A DNA stretch of 64,000 bases from Streptomyces sp. ASQP_92. Its GTDB lineage: Bacteria; Actinomycetota; Actinomycetes; Streptomycetales; Streptomycetaceae. The stretch lies in NCBI RefSeq assembly GCF_025399895.1, contig NZ_JAODUA010000010.1:124001-188000 (forward strand), read 5' to 3'. A program made the translations under genes and the position numbers. The notes under the pieces are model-generated. The model did no database searches. It was not told where the DNA came from and worked only from the letters and a program-made list of their open reading frames with translations. Positions 1-11,500 of the stretch are shown here, in pieces. Numbering within the stretch: position 1 is the first letter of the stretch; every line of letters begins with the position of its first letter.

Positions 1-750
1 CTCACGCTCGCGCCGGGATCCTCGCGCCTGGACATCCGCACCGAGGTGGACTGGCACGAGACGGAGAAGTTCCTGAAGCTGGCCTTCCCGCTGGACGTGC
101 ACGCCGAGCGGTACGCGTCCGAGACGCAGTTCGGCCACTTCTACCGGGCGACGCACACCAACACGAGCTGGGAGGCCGCCAAGTTCGAGGCGTGCAACCA
201 CCGCTTCGTCCACCTGGAGGAGCCGGGCTGGGGCGTGGCACTGGTCACCGACTCGACGTACGGCCACGACGTGACGCGCACGGTGCGGCCGGACGACTCG
301 GGCACGACAACGACCCTGCGCGTCTCCCTCCTGCGGGCCCCCCGCTTCCCCGACCCCGAGACCGACCAGGGTCGGCACCACTTCCACCACGCCCTGATCC
401 CGGGCGCGACCATCGCCGACGCGGTGCGCGAGGGGTATGCGGTGAACCTCCCCGAGCGCAGGGTGCCCGGCGCCGCCCCGGTCGCCCCCCTGATCGAGGT
501 CGACAACGACGCGGTGGTGGTGACGGCGGTGAAGCTGGCGGACGACGGGAGCGGGGACGTGGTGATCCGCTTCCACGAAGCCCACGGGGGCCGCGCCCGC
601 GCCACCTTGACCCCGGGCTTCGCCACGGCCCAGGTGGTCCCGACGGACCTCCTGGAACGCCCCCTCGCGGAACCGGAGCTGACCCGGGGCGGCGTGGAGG
701 TCGCCCTGAAGCCGTTCGAGCTGCGGACGCTGCGGTTCGGGCGGGCGTAG
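1..750 (+). CDS. Alpha-mannosidase (GH38), C-terminal part only
   Basis: The reading frame is open from the first base, so the gene starts before the window and only about 249 C-terminal residues are present. The protein matches the C-terminal beta-sandwich region of glycoside hydrolase family 38 alpha-mannosidases: the segments WGVALVTDSTYGHD and LLRAPRFPDPETDQGRHHF are typical there. The catalytic and zinc-binding residues of GH38 lie further N-terminal and cannot be inspected. The likely role is hydrolysis of alpha-mannosides, probably cytoplasmic, although the N-terminus that would settle this is missing. The stop is followed within 15 bases by a strong hairpin. The family call rests on recognised sequence character, not a search. 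Confidence 0.85.
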   Translation, partial: LTLAPGSSRLDIRTEVDWHETEKFLKLAFPLDVHAERYASETQFGHFYRATHTNTSWEAAKFEACNHRFVHLEEPGWGVALVTDSTYGHDVTRTVRPDDSGTTTTLRVSLLRAPRFPDPETDQGRHHFHHALIPGATIADAVREGYAVNLPERRVPGAAPVAPLIEVDNDAVVVTAVKLADDGSGDVVIRFHEAHGGRARATLTPGFATAQVVPTDLLERPLAEPELTRGGVEVALKPFELRTLRFGRA

Positions 751-764
751 ACGGCCCGAGCAGC

Positions 765-806
765 AAGGGGCCCCTGCCCGGACGTCCGCCCGGGCAGGGG
801 CCCCTT
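765..806. terminator. Bidirectional terminator between convergent genes
   Basis: A perfect 17-bp inverted repeat (765-781 and 790-806) with an 8-base loop lies between the stop of the alpha-mannosidase (+) and the stop of the FG-GAP/lectin gene (-). There is no clear U-tract, as is usual in streptomycetes. It can serve both converging transcripts. Confidence 0.85.
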
Positions 807-819
807 GGTGAGCTACAGG

Positions 820-3800
820 TTAGTTGTAGGGCCTGAGCATGGTGTTGGCCGCGAAGGTCCACGAGGCCGGGGTGGTGAAGGTGTAGCCGTCGAGGGGATG
901 GTTGAGGGTGCCGTCAGGCTTGGTGATCCAGGTCAGCATCTTGGACGTGCCATCGCTGTAGCCGTACATGGCGCCGATGTCATCGAGGCCGTCACCATTG
1001 AAGTCGCCGCTGGCGAGCTTCATGTGATTGTGGTCGAAGTTGCCGGCGGCGGAGAGCCAAGCCGTGGCGGAAGAGGTGATTTTGCCGCCATGCTTCCCGT
1101 CATAGAAGTAGGTGGCGACCCCGTCATGGCCATCGGCGTAGTCGTACCAGAGCGCCAGATCGTCGACTCCGTCGTTGTTGAAGTCGCCGGCCTGCAGGTC
1201 GATCCGGTTCAGATCGGCCCAGTTGGCATTCGTGTAGGAGACGGTGCCGCCGTCCAGCCCGCCGGTGGGCGTGGCGAAGTACGTCCAGACCTTCGCGGTG
1301 CCGTCGTCGTAGACGTACCAGGCGGCGAGGTCGTCGCGGCCGTCACCATTGAAGTCACCGGTCACGGTTTTGGCGTGCTTCACGTCCCACCAGCCGGACT
1401 GCAGCGTTGAGCCGCCGAAGGGCAAGTTGAAGCCACCGCGGACATCCGCGGTCAGCGTGAACAGCCGGTCGGATCCGTCCGAATACGAGTACCAGATGCC
1501 GAGGTCGTCGCGGCCGTCGCCGTTGAAGTCCCCGGACTCCAGGGTCATGCTCCCGACATACCAGCTCCCCTTAGCCGACGTGTAGGAGAGGACGGGGAAC
1601 TGGAATCCGCCGTCCGGCTTGCCGAAGGCGGTGAACACCCTCATGAGCCCGTCCCCGTAGTCGTACGTCATCGCCGCGTCCCCGCGGCCGTCACCGTTGT
1701 AGTCGCCGGTCGTGAACCGCATGCTGTTCACGTTCCAGGAGCCCACTCCGGAACTGTATGAGGAGAAGGGCTGCTTGAGTGTGCCGTCGGAGTTGGTGAG
1801 GAACGTTTGGAACGCGGAGTGCCCGTCGCCGTAGGTGTACCAGGTCGCCATGTCACTGCGTCCATCGCCGTTGTAGTCGTGCCGGATGGCGGTGCCACTG
1901 GACCACAGGGACTGGCTCTTGACGTTGTAGACGACCAGGTTGCCGCGGTCCTGCAGAAGGGCGTAGCCACCGGGAGCGGCGGTCTTCGTCTCCCACAGCT
2001 TGGTGATGCCGTCTGCCTTGTAGACGACGAAATTGCCGTCGTTCTGCACGATTGCGGTGGCCCCGGGGTTACCGGCGGTGTTGGTCGACCACAGTTGCTT
2101 GTTGGCGACCGAGGAGATGACGAGATTGCCATCGTCCTGCATGGTCAGCTTGGCGGACCGTGAGGCGAAGGACTTCCCGCTCGACAGCGTCGTTCCGGCC
2201 GGGATGCGGGATCCTCCGGTGATGCCGTCGATGATGAACCTGTCGCCGAAGGCGTAAGACGAACCAACGGGGACCCTGCCGGGCCAGCCGACCATGGAAT
2301 TGTCGGTCTTGCGCGCCCAGAGGTCGGGCAGCCCGTCACCGGTGATGTCGCCCACCGAGCCGATGGAAGGGAAGTCGGTGGCGGTGACACCCGCGCCGAT
2401 CTTCACGCGATTCGCCGCGTCGCCCCACGTAGTGGGGTCGAGGTTGCCGTTGGCCCCCTTCCGGCCGTCGCTACGGAATATGTCACCGGTGGCGTTGTCC
2501 CGCAGCCATAGGTCGGCGATGCCGTCACCATTCAGGTCCCCGGGGGCCACCACGGTGTACTTGTCCCAGTCACCGTTGCCGACCAGCACAGGGCCGTTGT
2601 CGTTGTCGAGGGTGCCCGCGGCCCTGCTGCCGTAGTACGCCCAGAGCTGCTTGCCCTCCTTGACGAGCAGGTCCGGATTGTGCTGGGGATCGTTGTTGAT
2701 GTCTCCGGGGGTGATGATCTGGTCCGCGTCGAACCAGTGGTCGTCGCCCGTCCAGTCCGGACCGAAGTCGCAACCGAGGTCGGCGTCCTTGACCGGGCAC
2801 GCGACAGACAGGCCGATGGGGTCGGAGCGGACGACGCCCTGGCCGTTGTTGGGGTAGGCCCGCAGGACTTTCCGCTTCTCAGTGGAGTCGTACTGAAGGG
2901 CCACGAGGTCGTTGTAGCCGTCCTGACCCCAGTCACCACGTGCCGTGACCTGTCCGCCGTCGAACGAACCGCCACCGTTCGCCGCCGTGGAGAACTGGGT
3001 GTTGCCCTGGCCGGCGTAGGTCAGCAGCGTTCCGTTGGAGTCGACGTTCCAGATGTCGCTGTTGCCGTCGCCGTTCAGGTCGTTCGGACCGTCACGGTCC
3101 TGAGAGCGCGAGGCGTAGTAGATGTAGGTGGTGGTGTCCGACCGGTTGCCCGCCTTGTCCACGCTGTAGGCGTATACGAAGTGAGGACCGTACCCGGGGG
3201 GCTGGACGGTTACCGGTACGCCGGGGGTGGTTTCTTGAGGAGTCGGCTCGTAGTCGGTCCACCAGGTGAAGCGGAAGACATCGGTGACCCCGTTGGCGTC
3301 GAAACTGAACGTGCCGGGGGTGCGGGCCTTGCCGGTCGCAGAACTACCGTCGGGATTGGTGGGCCAGCCGTTTTCACCGCTGGGGAACTGGGTGGAGGCG
3401 ATGACAGGCGGTTTGGAGGGCCGGGTGCGGTCCACGGAGAACTTGCAGGTGTTCGACCATGAGGAGGTCGCACCGTCGGGGTCCTTGGCCTGCACCTTCC
3501 AGGTGTAGTCCCCTGTGGGCAGGTTCACGTCCGGGACGGACCAGGTTGCCACCTTGCCCTTCGCGGCCGGGATCGACTGGGTGACCGTGGGCGTGGTGGC
3601 CCCTGCCTTGAAGACCTGGAACTGGGCCGTCAGGTTACCGGCGTCCGGGTCGTCGATCGTCGCGTACAGGCTGATCCTGGTGTTGCCGATGAGGCCGCCT
3701 GCCGAGCAGGAGGTCCTGGGGTTGGTGCCCAGAGCACTCGGTGTCTTCGGCGGGTTGTTGTAGACCGTCTCAAGAGTGGCGGTCTTGGCGTCGAATTTCT

Positions 3801-5259
3801 TCCAACCGAACGTGTCGCCCTCGTCGCCCGCGTACAGGCCGAGATTCAGGCTGCTCCAGCTCTTGCTTGCCGCCTCCCGGACCTTGGAGGTCGCGTCGAA
3901 CTCCAGGTTGCCGGCCGCACAGTCCTTGCTCCAGCCCTTGGACTCGTTGACCGTGTTCAGCCTGGTGCCCCGGGCGGGCTGGTTGTTCCACGTGGTCTTG
4001 GACGAGATCGCCCCGACGCTCCACAGCTCGACCGGCCGTGCCTGGCAGGACCAGGACCACGTGTTCTTGACACGAAACGTCGACGACTTGACCTGGGCGC
4101 CCTTGATATTGGACGTGTCCAGCTGGAAGAAGGACCGGGACAGGCCGTTGGTCTCCGCCTCGTAGCCGACCCGGACGACGTCCTTGGTGTTCCAGAACGA
4201 CGTGTTCGGATACTTCTTGTAGACCCGCGTCCAATTCTGTCGCTGGCCCCAGGCCCAGGTCGGGTCGATGAAGACGGGGTACTTGGTGCCTGCATCGGTC
4301 AGCAGTGCCTGATCCGGTTTGATCTCCAGACTGTCCCCGGAGACTGTGGTCGGCATCTGCGCGTCCTTCGCGCCCGGTGCGGGGTCGAAGACGGTCGCTG
4401 GAGCGTCGGGTGCCGTATCCGTGGCCGAGAGCGCGGACTTGGCGAACTTGGCTCCTTGCGGGACAGTCGCGGAGCTGGTGGTCGTGGAGTCCCACATCAA
4501 CGGCGTGGGGCTCGTGAAGACCGTCTGGCCGGCCGGGTTGACCGCCGTGATCGAGCCTGTTTGCTCATCGGTCGAGACATTCAGTCCGACCGTGTCCAAC
4601 TTGTATTTCAGGGTGGCAAGTTGAGGGTTTTTTGCTGCTTCCGCGGACTTGACGACGAGGAGCTGAGAGAAGCCCTCCACTTCCGCCTTGAGCTGTAGAT
4701 CGACGCCGGGCAGCACCTCGGAGTAGGTAGCCACATTGTCCGCCAGCGCAGGCTTCGGCAGAGCACTCGGCCACGTCAGGGTGAGGGTCCGGCCGTCCTT
4801 CACGCCTGAGAGCAGCGGTCCGGTGCCGCCGCCGGAGAACGTGACGGCGACGGTCGCGGCCCTTGGTGCGACGCTGCCGTCCGCCTTGAACGCCAGAGTC
4901 GCGTCCGTGGGCACCCAAGCTCCATCGCGCAGCATGCGCACCGGAGTCCCGTATCGCTTCAAGGACCACGTGCCGTCCGGCAGGGCCCAGGTGTCCGAGG
5001 ACTCCGTACGCGCTGACGTCAACTCGAACGGCTGCCCAGTCGCCTTGGCCCTTTCCAGGGCGAAGTCCTCTGCGCTCTTGGAACCGTCGGCCACCGGATC
5101 CGGGTCGGCCGCCACCGCCGGTCTCGCCACTGCCGTTGTCGGCAACGCCACGAGACCGGAGGACACCAGGCCTGCTATTAGAGCGACAGCTACCACTCGC
5201 ATTTGCGGTGGCCCTCCCGGTCGCCCTCTTCTTCGCGTCATGTTGTACACCCCACCCAT
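820..5259 (-). CDS. Secreted FG-GAP repeat / bulb-lectin surface protein
   Basis: This encodes about 1479 residues. The N-terminus is a signal peptide (hydrophobic run MRVVAVALIAGLVSSGLVAL, then an Ala-rich cleavage region). A region typical of Streptomyces secreted DNRLRE proteins follows: a beta-rich domain with the DNRLRE-type core near residues 370-490, then an Ig/FN3-like stretch near 505-720. A first block of FG-GAP/VCBS calcium-binding repeats (LNGDGNSD, LNGDGIAD) covers about 725-1010. A bulb-type mannose-binding lectin domain lies near 1015-1125 (QDDGNLV, QNDGNFVVY, QDRGNLVVY). At least six more DxNxDGxxD repeats run to the C-terminus. ATG at 5241 is an alternative start; both candidates have modest ribosome sites. 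It is divergent from the RHS gene, which suggests a cell-surface or secreted role. Substrate unknown. Confidence 0.85.
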   Translation of the reverse strand: MGGVYNMTRRRGRPGGPPQMRVVAVALIAGLVSSGLVALPTTAVARPAVAADPDPVADGSKSAEDFALERAKATGQPFELTSARTESSDTWALPDGTWSLKRYGTPVRMLRDGAWVPTDATLAFKADGSVAPRAATVAVTFSGGGTGPLLSGVKDGRTLTLTWPSALPKPALADNVATYSEVLPGVDLQLKAEVEGFSQLLVVKSAEAAKNPQLATLKYKLDTVGLNVSTDEQTGSITAVNPAGQTVFTSPTPLMWDSTTTSSATVPQGAKFAKSALSATDTAPDAPATVFDPAPGAKDAQMPTTVSGDSLEIKPDQALLTDAGTKYPVFIDPTWAWGQRQNWTRVYKKYPNTSFWNTKDVVRVGYEAETNGLSRSFFQLDTSNIKGAQVKSSTFRVKNTWSWSCQARPVELWSVGAISSKTTWNNQPARGTRLNTVNESKGWSKDCAAGNLEFDATSKVREAASKSWSSLNLGLYAGDEGDTFGWKKFDAKTATLETVYNNPPKTPSALGTNPRTSCSAGGLIGNTRISLYATIDDPDAGNLTAQFQVFKAGATTPTVTQSIPAAKGKVATWSVPDVNLPTGDYTWKVQAKDPDGATSSWSNTCKFSVDRTRPSKPPVIASTQFPSGENGWPTNPDGSSATGKARTPGTFSFDANGVTDVFRFTWWTDYEPTPQETTPGVPVTVQPPGYGPHFVYAYSVDKAGNRSDTTTYIYYASRSQDRDGPNDLNGDGNSDIWNVDSNGTLLTYAGQGNTQFSTAANGGGSFDGGQVTARGDWGQDGYNDLVALQYDSTEKRKVLRAYPNNGQGVVRSDPIGLSVACPVKDADLGCDFGPDWTGDDHWFDADQIITPGDINNDPQHNPDLLVKEGKQLWAYYGSRAAGTLDNDNGPVLVGNGDWDKYTVVAPGDLNGDGIADLWLRDNATGDIFRSDGRKGANGNLDPTTWGDAANRVKIGAGVTATDFPSIGSVGDITGDGLPDLWARKTDNSMVGWPGRVPVGSSYAFGDRFIIDGITGGSRIPAGTTLSSGKSFASRSAKLTMQDDGNLVISSVANKQLWSTNTAGNPGATAIVQNDGNFVVYKADGITKLWETKTAAPGGYALLQDRGNLVVYNVKSQSLWSSGTAIRHDYNGDGRSDMATWYTYGDGHSAFQTFLTNSDGTLKQPFSSYSSGVGSWNVNSMRFTTGDYNGDGRGDAAMTYDYGDGLMRVFTAFGKPDGGFQFPVLSYTSAKGSWYVGSMTLESGDFNGDGRDDLGIWYSYSDGSDRLFTLTADVRGGFNLPFGGSTLQSGWWDVKHAKTVTGDFNGDGRDDLAAWYVYDDGTAKVWTYFATPTGGLDGGTVSYTNANWADLNRIDLQAGDFNNDGVDDLALWYDYADGHDGVATYFYDGKHGGKITSSATAWLSAAGNFDHNHMKLASGDFNGDGLDDIGAMYGYSDGTSKMLTWITKPDGTLNHPLDGYTFTTPASWTFAANTMLRPYN

Positions 5260-5433
5260 CCTTCACTTCCAAGGGAACTGCAGAGGAGACCATATAGCGT
5301 CCCGCTGACAACGAACGGGAATTCCGCAGTCTCATACAGGTGCTTAATCGCCCACCTCGGCCAAGGCGTTTTATATCCCACAGACGGAACAAAGGGGATA
5401 CATAGGGACACTGCTGATGACGCCGTCCCACCT

Positions 5434-5567
5434 GGAGGTTCACCGAACCTCCACGTGTCGATCGGAGGTTCGTGGCGGAAACGCCCGAGATGTTCAACTA
5501 TTTGAATGTGCTTCCTGTAATTGAAAGTGAGCGTCCTCTTTACACGCCCTGTTAAGGTCCGGAGGTT
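5434..5567. promoter_or_regulatory. Divergent control region with repeated GGAGGTT motifs
   Basis: The 338-base gap between the two divergent giant genes (5260-5597) is AT-richer than its surroundings and must hold both promoters. GGAGGTTC occurs at 5434 and again at 5464, exactly 30 bases apart. The inverse, GAACCTCC, is at 5445-5452, so the first copy forms an 8-bp inverted repeat with a 3-base centre. A fourth copy, GGAGGTT, is at 5561-5567, about 30 bases before the RHS start. The spacing of about three helical turns suggests an operator. No regulator is identified, and I could not pick -10/-35 boxes with confidence. Confidence 0.4.
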
Positions 5568-5597
5568 GATTCCGAAAATTGTGCAGGGGGTGGGGGC

Positions 5598-8500
5598 GTG
5601 GGCCTGTTTGGCATACGCGCACTGGCGGTCACTGTGGCCGCCGCAGTCATAGCCGGGGTAGTTCCGGCCACATCGGCGTTTGCGGCAGGAAGGGATTCCC
5701 CCCTGCCGAAACCGTCGCTGAAACAGCCTGCGGCTGTGCCGGTGAAAAAGGCTGAGCCGGGTGGCGCGTCACGGCCTGACGCTGCGGCGGCGCATCCGTG
5801 GAAGACGCCGAAGGTGTCGTGGCCCACTGCCGGTTCGGCCGTGGTCGATCCCGCCGTGACGGGGCGAACGAAGGCTGAAGGGCTGCCCGTATCGGTGACA
5901 GCTCCTGCCGCGGGCGGCGCAGCGTCGGGGCCGCTGAAGGTGTCGGTGAAGGACCGCGGTGCCGCACAACGAGCGGGCGTGGAAGGCCTGTTGCTGTCCG
6001 TCGCTCCGGTCGACGAGAAGGCCAAACCGGGCTCCGCGCGGGTCGAGGTCAACTACTCCTCGTTCAAGGGGGCGTTCGGCGGTGACTGGGCGACCAGGCT
6101 GAGACTGGTCGAGCTCCCGGAGTGCGCGCTGACCACTCCGCAAGAAGCCAAGTGCCGTATCACCAGGCCAGTTGCGACCACGAACGACGTCAAGACGAAC
6201 ACGTTGAGCGCGACTGTCACGGTCTCCTCGGCGCCCGCGTCCGGCCACGGCAAGGCACTGACCGCGCAGAGCGCCAACTCGGCCGGGCCCATGGTCCTGG
6301 CCGCGACAGCCGAGACTGTCGGTCCGACCGGAAACTACAAGGCAACTCCCTTGCAGGCGTCCGGCTCGTGGACCGGTGGTGGCTCGTCGGGCGCGTTCAA
6401 CTGGAACTACCCGATCAATGTGCCCTCTGTCCCGGGCGGCCTTCAGCCGACGGTGGCCCTGGGCTACAACTCGCAGTCCGTGGACGGACGTACGGCAGCC
6501 TCGAACAATCAGACCTCCTGGTTGGGTGACGGCTGGGACTGGGCGCCAGGATTCATCGAGCGGCGCTACAAGGCGTGTGACGACGACAAGACCGGCGGCA
6601 CGAACACGACCAAGGTCGGCGACCAGTGCTGGTTCAACGACAACGCCACCATGTCGCTCGGCGGCAAGTCGACCGAGCTGGTCTACGACAAGGACAAGGG
6701 AGGCTGGCACGCCTCCGACGAGTCCGGGGCGAAGATCGAGAAGCTCACGGGCGCGAGCAACGGGGACAATGACGGGGAGCACTGGAAGGTCACCACGACC
6801 GACGGCACCCAGTACTTCTTCGGTCTGAACCACCTTCCCGGCTGGAAGGACTCATCGACGCCGACCACCAACTCGGCTTGGACGGTGCCGGTATTCGGCA
6901 ACCAGGCGGGTGAGCCCTGCTACAACGCCTCGTTCGCTTCCGCCTGGTGTCAGCAGGCATGGCGCTGGCAGCTCGACTACGTAGTCGACCCGCATGGCGA
7001 CGCCATGGCGTACTACTGGAACACCGAGACGAACAACTACGGCCGCAACGTGTCGGACACGACGGGCAAGTCGACGGTGACGTCGTATGTACGCGGAGGA
7101 TGGCTGGACCACATCGACTACGGTCTGCGCGCGGACAGCGTGTACAGCGCAAAGGCCATGGGGCAGGTCAAGTTCGATGTCACCGAGCGTTGCTTGACAG
7201 CATGTGACAGCTTCGACGAGACGAACGCCAAGAACTGGCCCGACACACCGTTCGACCTGTACTGCAAGGACGGCGCGACGGAGTGCAAGTCCCAGTACGC
7301 GCCGAGCTTCTGGTCGCGCAAGCGGCTGGCCACGATCACGACCAAGGTACTGACCGGCGGCGCCTACAAGAACGTCGACTCCTGGGGGCTGAAGCAGGAC
7401 TTCCCCACGGGCCAACCGGGTCAGGATCCGGCCGCCGGCGATGGCATCTCCACGCCGATGTGGCTGAAGTCGATCACCCGGACGGGGTTCGACGCCAGTG
7501 GGGCACAGGTCTCCCTTCCGCCAGTCACTTTCGCAGGCGTCCAGCGCCCCAACCGGGTCGACAAGCTGGGTGACGGCCTGGCGCCCATCGTCCGGCTGCG
7601 GCTCTACCAGATCACCACGGAGTCCGGCGGGACCATAGCGGTCACCTACTCCGACCCCGACTGCACGGCCTCCACTCTGCCGCCGGCGGACGCTACGAAC
7701 ACCACGCGCTGCTACCCGGTGAAGTGGGCGTTCGAGGGCGAGACGGCCAAGCAGGACTGGTTCAACTCCTATGTAGTGACGCAGGTGTTGGAGGGCGACA
7801 ACCTGGCATCCACCCCCGACAAGGTCACCTCCTACTCCTACCTCGACGGTGCGGCCTGGGCCAAGGACACCGACGAGTTCACGAAGGCGGAGGACCGCGG
7901 CTATTCCGTCGCGCGGGGCTACGGCCGGGTGCAGGCCCGGACAGGTGCCGCCAACGACGCGAGGACGCTGTCCGAGGAGCGTTATTTCCGGGGCCTCGAC
8001 GGCAGTGCGGTCAAGAACTCTGCCGGTGACCCGGTCACGGACCGACCGGAGTTCGCCGGAATGAAGCGTGAGGAGGCGACCTACAACGGCGACGACACCA
8101 ACAAGCTCGTCTCCGCCACCTCATACACACCATGGCGCTCGGACGTGACCGCTTCCCGGTCCCGCACCGGTCTGCCCGACCTCACGGCGCGTTTCACCGG
8201 CACTTCGGAAGAGACCAAGCGCACCACGGTCACCGGCGGAGTGCGGAAGACGAAGACCACACGTGCTTTCGACGAGTACGGCATGATCACCAGTGAGTCG
8301 GACACCGGCGATGTCGACAAGCCCAGTGACGAGAAGTGCGTGACCACCGAGTACGCCCGCAACAAGGACAAGTGGATCCTTGACGCGATCTCCCGCACCC
8401 GGACGGTCGCCGTTCCGTGCGGCACGACCCCCGGCACCGGCGACGTCGTCGACGACGTGCGCAAGTACTACGACAACGGTGCTTTGGGAGCTGGTCCCAC

Positions 8501-11500
8501 GAAGGGAGACATCACCAAGAGCGAGCGGATCAACGGCAGCGGTGACGGCTACGACACGGTCACTTCCGTGACGGGCTACGACACCTACGGTCGCGAACTG
8601 AGCTCCACCGACGCCTACGGCAAGCCCACGAGTACGGCATACACACCGGCCACGGGGGAGGTGCCCACGAAGAAGGCGGTCACCAACGCCCTCGGGCATA
8701 CGGTGACGGCCTCCCTCGACCCGCTGCGCGGACAGACCACCCAGACCACGGACGCCAACGGGAAGGTCACGATCTCCGCTTACGACGCGCTCGGCCGACT
8801 GGCCAAGGTGTGGCTGCCGACCCGCTCGGCCGCCGTCTACCCGGACTCGCCCAACTACGCGTACGACTACCTGATCCGCAACGACGGTCCGACCGTCGTC
8901 ACGACCAAGGCGCTGGACGAGAACGCGAAATACAAGACGAGCTACGCGTTCTACGACGGCATGCTGCGTCCGGTCCAGACCCAGCAGGCGTCCCGTGAGA
9001 CGCTTGGAACCGCCGCGGCCAAGAGGCTGGTGACCGAGACTCTGTACGACACGCGTGGTCTGGCATGGCGCTCTTCGGGCACGTACGTGGCCGACGGCAG
9101 TGCCGAGCCCGTTCTGGTGACCGGCCAGGAGCTGAAGTACCCGGCTTCGACCGACACGGAGTACGACGGCGCCGGCCGTCCAACGGCCGTCATCTACAAG
9201 AAGTTCGGTGACGAGACCAAGCGGACCACCACCAGCTACACCGGCGACACCACCACCGTCGTTCCGCCCCAGGGCGGCGTGGCCAGCACCACGGTGACGG
9301 ATGCGCTGGGTCGCAAGACCGAGCTCAAGGAGTACACGGACGCGGCACGGACTCACTCCCAGTCCACTACTTACAGCTACAACAAGCTCGGCCGCCTCTC
9401 GGAGGTCATCGATCCTTCGGGCGCGAAGTGGACGTATGCCTATGACGTCCGGGGCCGCCAGATCCAGACGGACGACCCCGACAAGGGCACGGTCAAGACG
9501 ACCTTCGACCAGGGCGACCGGGCTACGGACGTCACCGACGCCCGCAGTATCACGCTGCACACCGACTACGACGCGCTCGGTCGCAAGACGGCGCTGAAGA
9601 ACGGCACCACGGTGCTGTCGTCGTGGGCGTACGACACCGTGGCCAAGGGGCAGTTGTCCAAGGCCACCAGGTACGTGGACGGTCAGGCCTACGAGACCGC
9701 CATCACGAGCTACAACTCGCTCAACCAGCCGGTGAACACCCAGGTGACCATCCCGGCGGCCGAAGGCGCGCTGGCCGGCACCTACAAGTGGACGACCTCC
9801 TACGACCTCAACACCGGTAAGGAGCTGTGGACGAAGCAGCCGGCTCTGGGCGACCTGCCGGCCGAGACGGTCACCACCAAGTACGACGCGAATTCTGGCC
9901 AGCCGAAGATGGTGGGGGCCGGCAGTGACGCGTTGCTGGCCGACGTCACCTATGACTACTACGGGCGCGGCACCATCGAGAAGTACGGCTCGTTCGGGCA
10001 GCAGGTGACCCTCTCGAACGCCTACGACGACCACACGAGCGCACTGACGGACACGTACGTCGACAAGGACACCGCACCGCAGCGGGTGGAGGACAGCCAC
10101 TACAAGTACGACCCCGCCGGCAACGTCACCTCCATTTCGACGTCGTACGGTCAGGACGCGACGCGCACCACGGACAACCAGTGCTTCGCCATGGACGGTC
10201 TGCTGCGGATCACCAACGCGTGGACAGCGAAGAGCGACTGTTCCGCGGCTCCGTCGGACACCACCGTCGGCGGCCCGGACGCGTACTGGACGTCGTACAG
10301 CTACGACGTGCTGGGCAACCGGCAGACGGAGACGCAGCACAAGACCGCATCCGGACCGGTCGCCGACACGGTCCGCACCTACGGTGCACCGGCCGCGGGC
10401 AAGCACGACCTGCCCAAGGTCACGCAGACCGGGACCGACCCGCACGAGGAGACCTACGCCTACGACAAGGCGGGCAACACCACGTCCCGCTCAACCGGTA
10501 CCGCGGGTCCCCAGGTCCTGTCCTGGGACGCCGAAGGCCGCCTTGCCACCGTCACACAGAACGGAACTGCCAGCTCCTATCTGTACGACACCGAGGGCCA
10601 GCGCCTGGAGCGGAAGGACTCCACCGGGGCCACGCTGTACCTGCCGGACGGCAACGAACTGCTCCTCACCAAGACGGGTTCCGTCACCGGTACGCGCTAC
10701 TACAGCGCCGGCGGCAAGACGATGGCGGCCCGCTCCGGAGGAAAGCTGTCCTTCCTGGTCTCCGGCCCGCACGGCACCAACACCACCCAGATCACGGCGG
10801 ACAGTGCCCAGACCGTCTCGCGGCGCAAGTCCACCATCTTCGGCGGCGCGCGCGGTGACCAGGCCGCGCTGTGGGCCGGCGACAAGGGTTTCGTAGGCGG
10901 CACCAAGGACGCCGACGCGGGCCTCGTCCACCTCGGGGCCCGGGACTACGACCCGCTGCTCGGCCGCTTCATCTCGGTCGACCCGCTGTTCGTGAGTGAC
11001 GATCCGCGCCAGTTCAACCCGTACGCGTACAGCAACAACAACCCGGTCAGCTTCTCGGACCCTACGGGTACGCAGATGGAAGAGTGCCGGAGCGGGATGT
11101 ACACCTGCGAGACGAGCAGCCACGGGACCACGGTCACGGGATTCGGATCGAATTACGAATACCAGGTTGAGGTGGCGGGTGGAACCTTGGCTCCGGCATA
11201 CGTGCAGAAAAAGCGCAAAAATCAATATATCTGCTCGAAGGATCCGGATTGCAGAAACACCTCCGGTGCCTCTATCGGTGGGAGCGGCGGGAAAGCAGCC
11301 GGCGCTGGGGACCAAGCCGACAAGGAGCAGGAACAAAAGAAGAAGAGTGTTTTGAGCAGCATCTGGGATGGCATCAAGGCCCCCGTGCAGTGGGTCGGTG
11401 ATCATTGGGACGGAACGAAGGAATTTCTGGGCGTTGTGGGCTTTGGCGCCTGTATCGTGGCCTCGGTCGGCGTCTGCCTGGCAGCTGGCCTTACTGTTGC

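Noticed and set aside
8121..10445. 774-residue open frame on the minus strand within the RHS gene
   Set aside because: It is a codon-bias shadow: Arg/Val/Gly-rich composition, no domain, no ribosome site.
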